Made by a program: the position numbers and the translations under genes. A stretch of 64,000 bases of DNA from Brevibacterium moorei. GTDB lineage: Bacteria; Actinomycetota; Actinomycetes; Actinomycetales; Brevibacteriaceae. The notes under the pieces are model-generated. The model saw nothing but the letters and a program-made list of their open reading frames with translations, did no database searches and was not told where the DNA came from. The stretch lies in contig NZ_JANIJX010000005.1 in assembly GCF_024580735.1 (NCBI RefSeq), positions 124,001 through 188,000 of the forward strand. The letters are read 5' to 3'. Positions 54,360 through 63,803 of this stretch are shown piece after piece. Each line of letters begins with the position of its first letter. Within the stretch, counting starts at the first letter, position 1.

Positions 54360-55213
54360 TGAGCGCGCAGCAGGCAGTCGGCCGCCAGGGTACGGCCGGG
54401 ACGGAACACAGTGTGGACCTGGTGCTCATCACCGGTGGGGCCAGGGGAATCGGCCGCCATCTGGCCGAGGCCTTCGCCCGCGCCGGCTACACAGTGGTGC
54501 TCACCGCCACAGATGCCACCCGGGCGCAGGCCACGGCGGCCGAACTCGCGGCCGCGGCCGGGGCACCACAGCGGGTCTTCGGCTGTGGCCTCGACGTCGC
54601 CGATCCCGGATCCGTGACGGCGCTGCGAGAATCCCTGGAGGAGATCGCCGCGCGCACCGGTACCCGGCTGCGCGTGCTGGTGAACAACGCAGGGCGCATT
54701 GAGCCGAACGCGGGCCCCGTCTGGGAAGACGACCCGGCCGACCTGCTGGCCGTCGTCGCAGCGAACGTCGCGGGCCCCCTCCTGCTGGTCAACGCCCTGG
54801 CGCCGGTGCTGCTGGCCACCGCGGCCACTACCGGGGCCCCGGCGCGCATCATCGATCTCAATTCCGGTTCCGGTGCCCAGGGCACCGTCGAATACGCTGC
54901 GTATTCGGCCTCCAAGGCCGCCCTGTTCCGCCTGGCCGATTCGGTCGAACACTACGGGCACGAGCAGGGCCTGCGGATCTTCGAAATGGCACCGGGCGTG
55001 GTGCGCACGGAGATGACCTCTGCGATGTCGGTCCACGACGGACGCAGCGAGTGGACGGACCCACAGGCGGTGGCGGACCTGGCGCTGGCCTTTGCCTCCG
55101 GAGACCTCGACGCATGGTCGGGTCGCTATGTCCGCGCGGGCCTTGACACCCCTGAATCGCTGGCGGCCGCGTCACCGCAGGCCGGGCGGCGACTGCTGCG
55201 CGTGGACATGTAG
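54359..55213 (+). CDS. short-chain dehydrogenase coupled to pheT
   Basis: 284 residues. Cofactor loop TGGARGIG at about 25-32, NNAG near 104-107, catalytic Ser in LNSGSG near 165 and Tyr/Lys in YAAYSASKAAL near 178-188: a complete classical SDR. The PGVVRTEMT segment is usual. A short N-terminal extension of about 18 residues precedes the fold. The start overlaps the pheT stop by one base (TGATG), so it is translated from the pheST message, an uncommon linkage. The substrate is unknown. Confidence 0.8.
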   Translation: MSAQQAVGRQGTAGTEHSVDLVLITGGARGIGRHLAEAFARAGYTVVLTATDATRAQATAAELAAAAGAPQRVFGCGLDVADPGSVTALRESLEEIAARTGTRLRVLVNNAGRIEPNAGPVWEDDPADLLAVVAANVAGPLLLVNALAPVLLATAATTGAPARIIDLNSGSGAQGTVEYAAYSASKAALFRLADSVEHYGHEQGLRIFEMAPGVVRTEMTSAMSVHDGRSEWTDPQAVADLALAFASGDLDAWSGRYVRAGLDTPESLAAASPQAGRRLLRVDM

Positions 55214-55292
55214 ATCCTGACTCGGAATCCCCTGACCGTATGCTAGGCACCGGACGGTGCACGATCCGTGCCGGTGTGAAAGGAAGTGCCCC

Positions 55293-57278
55293 ATGACCGT
55301 TGTGTGGACGATCGCCCTGGGCCTGCTCAATGCGGCGATCCTGGGGGTGCTGGTCCGCCGGCTGTCCCGGGTGGGCACAGGACTGGTCCGCAATGCCGTC
55401 CTGTCCCTGGTCTTCGGCATGGCACTGTGGCCCATCACCCAGGAGGCGTACCGGCTACTGCATGTGACCGATGTGCTCGATGTGCTGGACAACCAGTGGG
55501 GCCTGGCCGGCGCGATGGTCTACCTGCTGTTGTTCGGCTGGCTGGTGGCCATTCAGGTGGCCGTGCTGTTGGGACTCGAGATCGTGTGGCCCGGGGGCAC
55601 CCTGGGGTCGGTCGCCCGGGGCGCCACCCGGGTGCCCGGCCGTTACCGGCGGACCAGGCGCCTGTTGGAGATCCAACGGATCCTGGTGGTCCACGGGCTG
55701 TCCAGTTATGTCCGTCCGCGCCTGCCACGGCGGATCCACGTGGATCTGGACTCGTTGGCTGCCACGCTCGCACGGGCCCTGGCCGCCTGTGGGGTCACCT
55801 TCGTCAAACTCGGTCAGTTCGCCGCCACCCGCGCCGACGCCGTGCCACCGGAATTCGTCCGCGAGTTCTCCAAGCTCCAGGCCGAGGTCCCGCCCGTGCC
55901 GTTTTCGGAGCTGGAGCCCGAACTGCTCAAATCCTGGGGCAAGCCCGTCGACGAGGTCTTCGCCTCCTTCGACCGCAGACCACTGGCGGCGGCCTCGGTG
56001 GCCCAGGTGCACACCGCAGTGCTCCACGACGGCACCCCGGTGGTGGTCAAGGTGCAGCGCCCCCGGATCCGCGGGCAGGTCCAGGCGGACTCCGATATCA
56101 TCCTGACCCTGGCCGAGAGCCTGGAGGCACGGGCGGTCTGGGCGCGCCAAGTGGGCGTGTACAAACTGGCGGAGTCCTTCGTGAAGTCCCTTCGGACCGA
56201 ACTGGACTACCGGGAGGAGGCCGCACAGACGATCGCGATGCGCGAGGTCACCGCGGCCTCGGGCCAGGAAGATATCGTTATCCCGCGCATCTACCCGGAG
56301 CTCTCGGGGCCCACCGTCATCGTGATGGACCAGGTGGCGGGCACCCCGCTGTCGAAGGCCCACACGGAACTGGCCACGATGCCAAGGCGGCTGCGCCGGG
56401 GTCTGGCAGAGGACCTGTTCGAACTCATCGCCAGACAGATGCTGGTCGATGGGACCTTCCACGCCGATCTGCACGGCGGCAATATCCTGATCCAGCCCGG
56501 CGGCACCATGGGGCTGATCGACTTCGGCGCGGTGGGCCGGCTGGAGGCCGGGGACCGGCAGGACATCATGATCCTGTTGGTTGCTCTGCAGACCCAGGAC
56601 TCACGGGCGGCGACCTCGGCCGTGCTCGATATGCTGGGCAATCCCGCCGGCGCGAACGCCCGGATGCTGCAACGCGATATCGGCGATGTCATGCTGCGCT
56701 TCGCCACCGCCGGGCGCGGGAACTATTCCGAGTTGTTCACCCAACTGGCCAACTTCTTCGTCGTCCACGGTTTCACGATGCCAACGCCGATCGGCTCGGC
56801 CTTCCGCGCGATCAGCACGTTGGAGGGTTCGCTGAAGGTGCTCGATCCGGATCTCGACCTACTGGATATGGTGCAGGCACGCGGTGACTCCCTCCTGGCC
56901 CAGGCCAGGCGGCCGGCCGATATGGTCGACCGGGCGAAGCTCTATGCGCTGACCACGGGCACACAGCTGCTCGAACTGCCGGGGCGGGTCTCGCGTGCGG
57001 TGGCCCATCTGGAGGACGGGGAGCTCAACGTGGGCCCCACGGGGATGGACCAGTCCACTCTGGGCAGGATGATGCGGTTGCTGGGCGACTCCCTGGTGCA
57101 GACGGTGATCGCGACGGCGCTCATCATCGGCGGGATCATGCTGATGGCCGCCGATATCGGGCCGACCCTGTCCAGTGAGCTCAAGATCTTCACGTACTTC
57201 GGCTCCTGGCTGCTGTTGACCGGAGCGATCCTGGCCGAACGCGTCGTCGCCCCGGCGATGACCCGCCGAAGCGGCTGA
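55293..57278 (+). CDS. ABC1/AarF/UbiB-family atypical kinase
   Basis: 661 residues. N-terminal membrane segments (about 1-20, 35-55 and 75-98), a KxGQ helix at 172-175 (VKLGQFAATRADAVPPEF), the Ala-rich loop AAASVAQVH (232-240) replacing the glycine loop, Lys253, the catalytic FHADLHGGNIL near 389 and metal-binding IDFGAVG near 409. The C-terminal membrane hairpin is at about 600-650. Relatives control quinone/isoprenoid lipid metabolism through ATPase rather than protein-kinase activity. In an actinobacterium the partner lipid is probably menaquinone-related; this is inference. The ATG at 55293 follows GAAAGGAAGTGCCCC. Confidence 0.85.
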   Translation: MTVVWTIALGLLNAAILGVLVRRLSRVGTGLVRNAVLSLVFGMALWPITQEAYRLLHVTDVLDVLDNQWGLAGAMVYLLLFGWLVAIQVAVLLGLEIVWPGGTLGSVARGATRVPGRYRRTRRLLEIQRILVVHGLSSYVRPRLPRRIHVDLDSLAATLARALAACGVTFVKLGQFAATRADAVPPEFVREFSKLQAEVPPVPFSELEPELLKSWGKPVDEVFASFDRRPLAAASVAQVHTAVLHDGTPVVVKVQRPRIRGQVQADSDIILTLAESLEARAVWARQVGVYKLAESFVKSLRTELDYREEAAQTIAMREVTAASGQEDIVIPRIYPELSGPTVIVMDQVAGTPLSKAHTELATMPRRLRRGLAEDLFELIARQMLVDGTFHADLHGGNILIQPGGTMGLIDFGAVGRLEAGDRQDIMILLVALQTQDSRAATSAVLDMLGNPAGANARMLQRDIGDVMLRFATAGRGNYSELFTQLANFFVVHGFTMPTPIGSAFRAISTLEGSLKVLDPDLDLLDMVQARGDSLLAQARRPADMVDRAKLYALTTGTQLLELPGRVSRAVAHLEDGELNVGPTGMDQSTLGRMMRLLGDSLVQTVIATALIIGGIMLMAADIGPTLSSELKIFTYFGSWLLLTGAILAERVVAPAMTRRSG

Positions 57279-57312
57279 GCGGCGCGCGGATCATCGGCCG
57301 CGGCGCTCAGCC
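57273..57312. terminator. bidirectional hairpin between the kinase and quinone oxidoreductase genes
   Basis: GGCTGAGCG (57273-57281, containing the kinase stop) and CGCTCAGCC (57304-57312), with further GC pairing inside. Suits both converging transcripts. Confidence 0.5.
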
Positions 57313-57320
57313 GGCCCCAC

Positions 57321-58292
57321 TCAGGGCAGGAGCACGACCTTACCGGTGGTCTTCCGGCCCTCCAGAGCACGGTGGGCGTCAGCGGCCTCGGCCAGGGGGA
57401 AGGTCGCTCCCACCCGGAAGTCCAGCCAGCCCTCGTTCAGCCCGGCGAAGACCATATCACTGCGCTCCTGCAACTCCTCCGGGGTCCGGGCGAACCACTG
57501 CAGTGAGGGCCGTGACAGGAAGATGCCACCACCGGAGTTCAAGCGTTGGATGTCGAATGGCGGCACGGCGCCCGAGGCGGCTCCGAAGAGCACCATGGAA
57601 CCGCGCGGCCTGAGGCTGGCCAAAGAGGCGTCGAAGGTGTCCTTGCCGACCCCGTCGTAGGCGACGTCGACCCCGGCGCCGTTGGTCAGGTCCATAACGG
57701 TCGCGGTGATGTCGACATCCGGGCCGTAGAGGAACACCTCATCGGCGCCGGCTGCCCGCGCCAGGTCCCCCTTCTGCCGGGTGGAGACCGTGCCGATCAC
57801 CCGGCCTCCCAGGTGCTTGACGAACTGGGTCAGCAGCAGGCCGACACCGCCGGCGGCGGCATGGATCAGCGCGGTCTGGCCCGGTTCGATCCGGTGGGAG
57901 CCGGTGGCCAGATACTGGGCGGTCAGACCCTGCAGGGGGATCGCCGCGGCGGTCGGGAAGTCGACTCCGTCCGGTACCGGCAGCAGGGACTTCTCGGCGA
58001 CCACGACGCGGGTGGCATAGGAGCCGGGGGCGTCGTGCCAGGCCACCGCATCGCCCACGGCCACGGTGCTCACGCCCTCACCCAGGGCGGCCACCGTGCC
58101 CGCGCCCTCGGAGCCGACGATGTGGGGGAAGGGCATGGGGTACATGCCGCCGCGGCGGTAGGTGTCGATGAAGTTCACGCCTGCGGCGCGGACGTCGACG
58201 AGGACCTGGCCGGGGCCTGGCACGGGATCGGGCAGTTCGTTGTAGGCGAGTACTTCGGGCCCGCCCTGGCGCATCGCCTGGATTGCGAACAT
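57321..58292 (-). CDS. zinc-independent NADPH:quinone oxidoreductase (MDR family)
   Basis: 323 residues, medium-chain dehydrogenase/reductase. Motifs are the AAGVNFIDTYRRGGMYP segment (about 36-52) of quinone oxidoreductases, GSEGAGTV, and the nucleotide site HAAAGGVGLLLTQ (about 142-154). The zinc-binding cysteines of alcohol dehydrogenases are absent. It probably reduces quinones with NADPH; the true substrate is open. The ATG follows GAAGGAGCACCC. It is divergent from argC with about 95 bases between. Confidence 0.88.
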   Translation of the reverse strand: MFAIQAMRQGGPEVLAYNELPDPVPGPGQVLVDVRAAGVNFIDTYRRGGMYPMPFPHIVGSEGAGTVAALGEGVSTVAVGDAVAWHDAPGSYATRVVVAEKSLLPVPDGVDFPTAAAIPLQGLTAQYLATGSHRIEPGQTALIHAAAGGVGLLLTQFVKHLGGRVIGTVSTRQKGDLARAAGADEVFLYGPDVDITATVMDLTNGAGVDVAYDGVGKDTFDASLASLRPRGSMVLFGAASGAVPPFDIQRLNSGGGIFLSRPSLQWFARTPEELQERSDMVFAGLNEGWLDFRVGATFPLAEAADAHRALEGRKTTGKVVLLP

Positions 58293-58356
58293 GGGTGCTC
58301 CTTCGAGTCGGTTTGCGGATCGATTCGGGCCGCGGGACGGTGAACCGTCACGCTAG

Positions 58357-58390
58357 TGCATAAAGTTTAAACATCATGTATCGTTATGCA
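58357..58390 (+). promoter_or_regulatory. candidate ArgR operator and argC promoter
   Basis: A 34-base AT-rich element bounded by TGCATA and TATGCA. It contains TGTAT-CGTT-ATGCA, close to the TGCATAA-type half-sites of ARG boxes. TATCGT (58379-58384) inside it is a -10 seven bases before the ATG at 58392, so ArgR bound with arginine would block initiation of argCJBDFR. Confidence 0.55.
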
Positions 58391-58391
58391 C

Positions 58392-59465
58392 ATGTCCGAT
58401 TTCAGTGTTGCAGTCTCCGGGGCCACCGGGTACGCAGGCGGGGAAATGCTCCGGCTGCTCGACGGCCATCCATCCCTTCACGTTACAACGCTCACCGGCA
58501 ATTCGTCCGTCGGTCACACTTTGGGGGAGTATCAGCCCCATTTGGTCCGATATGCGGACCTGGTCATCGAGCCGTCCACGGCCGAGGTCCTGGCGGGCCA
58601 CGACATCGTCGTCCTGGCCCTGCCGCACGGGGAGTCCGGCAAGATCGCGGCGGAACTCGAAGCCGCCTCGCCCGCCACCCTCATCCTCGACCTGGCGGCG
58701 GACCACCGCCTGGTCAGCGCAGCGGCCTGGGAGAAGTTCTACAAATCCGAACACCAGGGAACCTGGACCTATGGCCTGCCCGAACTCATGCTGCCCGGCG
58801 GCCGCAAGCAGCGCGCGCTCCTGCCCGGTGCCAAGCGGATCGCAGTACCCGGGTGCAATGTCACGGCGATCACCCTGGCCCTCCAGCCCCTGGTCGCAGC
58901 CGGGCTGATCGACCACACCCGGCTGCACGCGGTGCTGGCCAATGGCGTCTCCGGCGCCGGCAAGTCGCTCAAACCGCACCTGCTGGCAGCGGAGATCCTG
59001 GGCGACGCCAGCCCGTACGGCACAGCCGGGACCCACCGGCACGTCCCGGAGATCGAGCAGAACCTGGCCGCGGTGCTGGGCCAGACTCCGGACGAAACCG
59101 ACGTGCGGATCTCCTTCACCCCCACGCTGATTCCGGCGGCCCGCGGAATTCTGGCCACCTGCCAGGCGCCGCTGACCCCCGGGACCGACCCCGCGACGAT
59201 CGCCGAGGCCTTCCACGCCGCCTACGACGATGAGCCCTTCATCCGGCTGCTGCCTCACGGCCAGTGGCCGCACATCTCGGCGGCGGTCGGCTCGAACACC
59301 GCGCATCTGCAGTTCGCCATCGATGAGCGCGCCGGCACCGTCCTGGTGTGCGCAGCCATCGACAACCTGGTCCGCGGCACCGCCGGCCAGGCACTGCAAT
59401 CGGCCCAGCTGAGCCTCGGGCTGCCCGAAGACCTCTCAATCCCAGTTCAAGGAGTTGCACCGTGA
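58392..59465 (+). CDS. argC: N-acetyl-gamma-glutamyl-phosphate reductase
   Basis: 357 residues. It reduces N-acetylglutamyl phosphate with NADPH in arginine synthesis. The nucleotide motif SGATGYAGGE is at 9-18, and the catalytic Cys155 is in VPGCNVTA. The GTAGTHRHVPEIEQ region carries the general base. Two ATGs, at 58386 and 58392, are possible; I chose the second because it lies seven bases after the TATCGT hexamer (leaderless) and the fold begins directly after it. The stop overlaps argJ by four bases (GTGA). Confidence 0.94.
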   Translation: MSDFSVAVSGATGYAGGEMLRLLDGHPSLHVTTLTGNSSVGHTLGEYQPHLVRYADLVIEPSTAEVLAGHDIVVLALPHGESGKIAAELEAASPATLILDLAADHRLVSAAAWEKFYKSEHQGTWTYGLPELMLPGGRKQRALLPGAKRIAVPGCNVTAITLALQPLVAAGLIDHTRLHAVLANGVSGAGKSLKPHLLAAEILGDASPYGTAGTHRHVPEIEQNLAAVLGQTPDETDVRISFTPTLIPAARGILATCQAPLTPGTDPATIAEAFHAAYDDEPFIRLLPHGQWPHISAAVGSNTAHLQFAIDERAGTVLVCAAIDNLVRGTAGQALQSAQLSLGLPEDLSIPVQGVAP

Positions 59466-60619
59466 GCGTCACCTATCCGCAGGGCTTCAGCGCCGCAGGC
59501 GCTACCGCGGGCCTCAAACCCAGTGGCAAACCAGACCTGACCGTCATCGCCAACACCGGCCCCTCCGATGCCGTCGCCGCGGTCTTCACCTCCAACCGCT
59601 GCCAGGCCAACCCCGTGCTGTGGAGCCGCCAGGCCGCAGCCGACGGCAGGGCCCGTGCGGTCGTCCTCAACTCCGGCGGCGCCAACTGCTTCACCGGGCC
59701 CTTCGGCTTCGAGACCACCCACGCCACAGCGGAAACCGCCGCCGGGCTGTTGGACGTCGCGGCAGGCGATGTGCTGGTGTGCTCGACGGGGCTGATCGGT
59801 GTGGGCGGGCAGGACTTCCGCGATAAGATCCTGGGCGCGCTGCCCGGCCTGGTCGCGGACCTGGCGGAAACCTCGCAGGCCGGACAGGACGCCGCCGAGG
59901 CGATCATGACCACCGATACCGTGCCCAAGACCATCGGCTACGAAGGCACCGGCTTCCGGATCGGCGGGATCGCCAAGGGAGCGGGAATGCTGGCGCCGGC
60001 CCTGGCCACCATGCTCGTCGTCCTGACCACGGACGCGGATCTGGACTCGGAGGAACTCGATGCGGCGCTGCGCAGTGCCACGGACGCCAGCTTCGACAGG
60101 CTCGACACCGACGGGTGCATGTCGACCAACGACACCGTGATCCTGATGAGCTCCGGGCTGGGCGCCAAGCCCGATCCCGAGGAATTCGCGGAGCTGCTGC
60201 GCCAGGCCTGCGTCGACCTGGCCCGCCAGCTGCATGTGGACGCGGAGGGCGCCCACCATGATGTGGCGATCACCACCAGGGGGGCGGCCAGCGAGGCCGA
60301 AGCGGTCACCGTATCCCGCGCGGTCGCGCGCTCGAACCTGTTCAAGGCCGCGATCTTCGGCGAGGACCCCAACTGGGGCCGCGTGGTCGCCCAGGTCGGC
60401 ACCACGGACGCCACCTTCGAACCCGATGCCATCGACGTGACGATCAACGGCATCATGGTCTGCCAGGGATCCACCCCGCACGCCGACCCGGCTACAGTCG
60501 TCTTCGGCCGCGAGGTGACCGTCGACATCGACTTGCACGCAGGCGGGGCCGCTGCCACGGTGTGGACCTCGGACCTGACCCATGACTACGTCGAAGAGAA
60601 CAGCGCCTACTCATCATGA
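59462..60619 (+). CDS. argJ: bifunctional glutamate N-acetyltransferase / amino-acid acetyltransferase
   Basis: 385 residues from a GTG overlapping the argC stop. It recycles the acetyl group from N-acetylornithine to glutamate and may also use acetyl-CoA. The precursor cuts itself between Ala182 and Thr183 (KGAGMLAPALATML), with Thr183 the new N-terminal nucleophile; the oxyanion STGLIG at 108-113 is present. The C-terminal EDPNWGRVVAQVG and ENSAYSS end are typical. argB starts inside its stop (ATGA). Confidence 0.95.
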   Translation: MSVTYPQGFSAAGATAGLKPSGKPDLTVIANTGPSDAVAAVFTSNRCQANPVLWSRQAAADGRARAVVLNSGGANCFTGPFGFETTHATAETAAGLLDVAAGDVLVCSTGLIGVGGQDFRDKILGALPGLVADLAETSQAGQDAAEAIMTTDTVPKTIGYEGTGFRIGGIAKGAGMLAPALATMLVVLTTDADLDSEELDAALRSATDASFDRLDTDGCMSTNDTVILMSSGLGAKPDPEEFAELLRQACVDLARQLHVDAEGAHHDVAITTRGAASEAEAVTVSRAVARSNLFKAAIFGEDPNWGRVVAQVGTTDATFEPDAIDVTINGIMVCQGSTPHADPATVVFGREVTVDIDLHAGGAAATVWTSDLTHDYVEENSAYSS

Positions 60620-61575
60620 ACGACACGCCGCGCGGTAGCCGCGCACACCAGCACCTGAGCCCCGCCCAGCGCCTGGCCGTGGCCCAGTCCAAGGCGGAGG
60701 TCCTGACCGAGGCCCTGCCCTGGATCAAGACCTTCAAGGGCGCCACGATCGTCATCAAGTACGGCGGCAATGCAATGGTCTCCCCGGAACTGCAGCAGGC
60801 CTTCGCCGATGACATCGCCTTCTTCCGCTTCGCCGGGCTGCGGCCCATCGTCGTCCACGGCGGCGGCCCGCAGATCAACACGATGCTGGAGCGCCTGGGC
60901 ATCGAAAGCGAATTCATCGCCGGCCAGCGCTACACCTCCGAGGAGGCCGCCGAGGTCGTGCGCATGGTGCTCTCGGGCCAGGTCAACCGCGATATCGTCG
61001 CGCGCATCAATATGAACGGCGATGCGGCGGTGGGCCTGTCCGGCGAGGACGGCGACCTGCTGCTGGCCACGCCCAGTTCCGTGACGGTCGACGGCCAACA
61101 GGTCGCCCTGGGCCGGGTGGGGGAGATCCGCCGGGTCAACGTCGAGCTGCTCAACGAGCTGCTGGACGCCGGGCGCGTACCGGTGGTGTGCTCGATCGCG
61201 GTGGAACTCGGCGGGCCAGCGGGTAAACCGCTGAACATCAACGCCGACCTGGCCGCGGCCCAGATCGCCAAGTATGTGGGCGCCGACAAGCTCATCATGC
61301 TCACCGACGTCCCCGGCCTGTACCGCGACTGGCCCGATCGCGACTCGCTCATCTCGCGCATCGCACCGGAGGAGCTGCGGGAACTGCTGCCCCGCCTCGA
61401 CTCCGGCATGATCCCCAAGATGACCGCCGCGCTGGACGCGGTGGACAACGGTGTGGGCCAGGCTCACATCATCGACGGGCGCACCGCGCACTCGCTGCTG
61501 CTTGAGGTCTTCACCGACGAGGGCATCGGAACCCTGGTGCAGTACCCGGACTTCGTGCCGCGCTCCGTCGGCTGA
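60616..61575 (+). CDS. argB: acetylglutamate kinase
   Basis: 319 residues. Phosphorylates N-acetylglutamate. The amino-acid kinase motifs are VIKYGGNAM (near 51-59) with the phosphate-binding Lys, VHGGGPQI (near 85-92), the substrate segment GQVNRDIVARIN, and LTDVPGLYRD (near 231). The N-terminal helix of about 30 residues typical of arginine-inhibited hexameric enzymes is present, so feedback inhibition is likely. The start overlaps argJ. argD follows after 40 bases with its own ribosome binding site. Confidence 0.95.
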   Translation: MNDTPRGSRAHQHLSPAQRLAVAQSKAEVLTEALPWIKTFKGATIVIKYGGNAMVSPELQQAFADDIAFFRFAGLRPIVVHGGGPQINTMLERLGIESEFIAGQRYTSEEAAEVVRMVLSGQVNRDIVARINMNGDAAVGLSGEDGDLLLATPSSVTVDGQQVALGRVGEIRRVNVELLNELLDAGRVPVVCSIAVELGGPAGKPLNINADLAAAQIAKYVGADKLIMLTDVPGLYRDWPDRDSLISRIAPEELRELLPRLDSGMIPKMTAALDAVDNGVGQAHIIDGRTAHSLLLEVFTDEGIGTLVQYPDFVPRSVG

Positions 61576-61615
61576 CCCCGTTTCTCCCCACCACTCACGA
61601 ATGTTAGAAGGAATC

Positions 61616-62863
61616 ATGGCTGATCAGACCCAGCCCCAGACCACCGCCACCGGCTGGCGGACCGCCCACGAACACTCCATCCTGCCCGCCATCGGACGGC
61701 CCCAGCTCCTGCTCGACCACGGTCGCGGGGCCCATGTGTGGGACTCCGACGGGAAGGAGTACATCGATCTGTTGGCCGGCATCGCGGTCAACGCCCTGGG
61801 CCACGCACATCCGGACTACGTCGCCGCCGTATCCCATCAGGTGGCCACGTTGGCGCAGATCTCGAACTACTTCGCCTCGGAGCCGCAGATCCACCTGGCC
61901 ACGCGGATCCTCGAACACGCGAAGGCGCCCGAGGGTTCGGCAGTCTACTTCGCCAACTCCGGTTCGGAGGCCAATGAGACGGCGCTGAAGATGTCGCGCC
62001 GGGTCGCCGGTGGCACCCGGACCAAGGTGATCGCCGTCGAGGGCTCCTTCCACGGCCGGACCATGGGGTCCCTGGCGCTGACGAGCAATCCGAAGTATCG
62101 CGAGCCCTTCACCCCCGGCGTGCCCGGTGTCGTCTTCGTGCCCTTCGGTGACATCGCCGCCCTCGAGGCGGAGATCGACGATACGACTGCGGCGATGTTC
62201 ATCGAACCGATCCAGGGCGAGGGCGGGGTGCGCAACCACCCGCAGGGCTATCTCACGGCGGCACGCGAACTGACCAGGGCCCACGGCGCCCTGCTCGTCC
62301 TCGACGAGGTGCAGACCGGGATGGGCCGGTGCGGCGCCTGGTTCGCACACCAGCACCCGCTGATCGGCGAGGGGGTGGTGCCCGACATCATGACCCTGGC
62401 CAAGGGTCTGGGCGGCGGGCTGCCGATTGGGGCCACCGTGACCTTCGGGTCCGAGGTGACGAACCTGCTGGTGCCCGGCCAGCACGGCTCGACATATTCG
62501 GGCAACCCGGTCGTCACCGCGGCCGGCAATGCCGTCTTCGACGTGTTCGAACGCGACGGCCTGGTGGGCCGCGCCGAAGCCGTTGGCCAGGAATTCGCCG
62601 ATGCCCTGGCGAAGGTCGACGGCGTGGTCGCGGTGAGCGGGGCGGGCCTGCTGCGCGCCTTCGAGGTCGCGGACCTGGATTCCCACGACGTGGTCGACGC
62701 CGCCCTGGCCGCCGGCTACATCACCAATGCCGTCACCCCCAGCAAGGTGCGCCTGGCCCCACCCCTGATCATCGACGACGCCGATCTGATGGCGTTCGTG
62801 GACGATCTGCCGGGTATCCTGGCCGCTGCGCAGAAATCCGCGCCCACCCCCACGGAGGCATGA
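61616..62863 (+). CDS. argD: acetylornithine aminotransferase
   Basis: 415 residues, class III PLP aminotransferase. It makes N-acetylornithine and can act on succinyl-diaminopimelate precursors in other bacteria. The PLP lysine is Lys263 (TLAKGLGGGLP), Asp230 (VLDEVQTGMGR) pairs with the cofactor nitrogen, and the NSGSEANETALK motif is at 114-125. The ATG at 61616 follows TTAGAAGGAATC; an ATG 15 bases earlier lies before that ribosome binding site. argF starts one base after its stop. Confidence 0.94.
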   Translation: MADQTQPQTTATGWRTAHEHSILPAIGRPQLLLDHGRGAHVWDSDGKEYIDLLAGIAVNALGHAHPDYVAAVSHQVATLAQISNYFASEPQIHLATRILEHAKAPEGSAVYFANSGSEANETALKMSRRVAGGTRTKVIAVEGSFHGRTMGSLALTSNPKYREPFTPGVPGVVFVPFGDIAALEAEIDDTTAAMFIEPIQGEGGVRNHPQGYLTAARELTRAHGALLVLDEVQTGMGRCGAWFAHQHPLIGEGVVPDIMTLAKGLGGGLPIGATVTFGSEVTNLLVPGQHGSTYSGNPVVTAAGNAVFDVFERDGLVGRAEAVGQEFADALAKVDGVVAVSGAGLLRAFEVADLDSHDVVDAALAAGYITNAVTPSKVRLAPPLIIDDADLMAFVDDLPGILAAAQKSAPTPTEA

Positions 62864-62864
62864 T

Positions 62865-63803
62865 ATGACCCGCCACTTCCTCAAGGACACCGACCTGAGC
62901 CCGGCCGAATTGGTCGAGGTGCTCGACCTGGCCCAGGCGATGAAGGCCGACCCCTACGCGTTCAAGCCCCTGGCCGGGCCGCAGACCGTCGCGATCATCT
63001 TCGACAAGACCTCGACGCGCACCCGCGTGTCCTTCGCCGCAGGAGTCGCAGCCCTGGGCGGCAATCCGCTCATCATCAACCCGGGCGAATCGCAGCTGGG
63101 CCACAAGGAGTCCATCGAGGACTCCGCACAGGTGTTCAGCCGGATGGTCTCGGCGATCGTCTGGCGCACCTATGAGCAGTCGGGCCTGGAACGGATGGCC
63201 GCCTCCGGCAGCGTGCCGGTGATCAACGCGCTGTCCGACGACTACCACCCCTGCCAGCTGCTGGCCGATCTGCTGACGATCCGCGAACACCGCGGCAACG
63301 ACTCCGCCTCCGGCGTTGCAGGGCTGACGCTGAGCTACTACGGCGACGGCGCGAACAATATGGCCCATTCCTATGCCCTGGCCGGGGTCAATGCCGGGAT
63401 GCACGTGCGCGTCGCCGCTCCGACCGGCCACCAGCCCGCCGCATCCGTGGTCGCAGAGGCCCATGCGCTGGCCCGCGTCACCGGCGGCTCGCTGATGATC
63501 ACCGACGACCCCGTCGCGGCCGCACAGGACGCCGATGTGCTGGTGACCGATACCTGGGTCTCGATGGGCCAGGACCACGCCGGCCGCGACGATGAGGACT
63601 CGCCGTTCACCAAGTACCAGGTGACCGAGGAACTGATGGCGCTGGGCCACAAGCCGATCTTCCTGCACTGCCTGCCGGCCTACCGTGGCAAAGAGGTGGC
63701 TGCCGAGGTCATCGACGGCCCGGCCTCGGTCGTGTTCGATGAGGCGGAGAACCGCCTGCACGCGCAGAAGGCGCTGCTGGCCTGGCTGGTGGAGCGGGCT
63801 TGA
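62865..63803 (+). CDS. argF: ornithine carbamoyltransferase
   Basis: 312 residues. It condenses ornithine with carbamoyl phosphate to citrulline. The carbamoyl-phosphate motif STRTR is at 50-54, HPCQ at 128-131, and the ornithine-binding [13 protein letters not shown] block near 265-277. The sequence [21 protein letters not shown] (in part) is typical of the anabolic enzyme. The stop overlaps the argR start by four bases (TTGA). Confidence 0.95.
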   Translation: MTRHFLKDTDLSPAELVEVLDLAQAMKADPYAFKPLAGPQTVAIIFDKTSTRTRVSFAAGVAALGGNPLIINPGESQLGHKESIEDSAQVFSRMVSAIVWRTYEQSGLERMAASGSVPVINALSDDYHPCQLLADLLTIREHRGNDSASGVAGLTLSYYGDGANNMAHSYALAGVNAGMHVRVAAPTGHQPAASVVAEAHALARVTGGSLMITDDPVAAAQDADVLVTDTWVSMGQDHAGRDDEDSPFTKYQVTEELMALGHKPIFLHCLPAYRGKEVAAEVIDGPASVVFDEAENRLHAQKALLAWLVERA

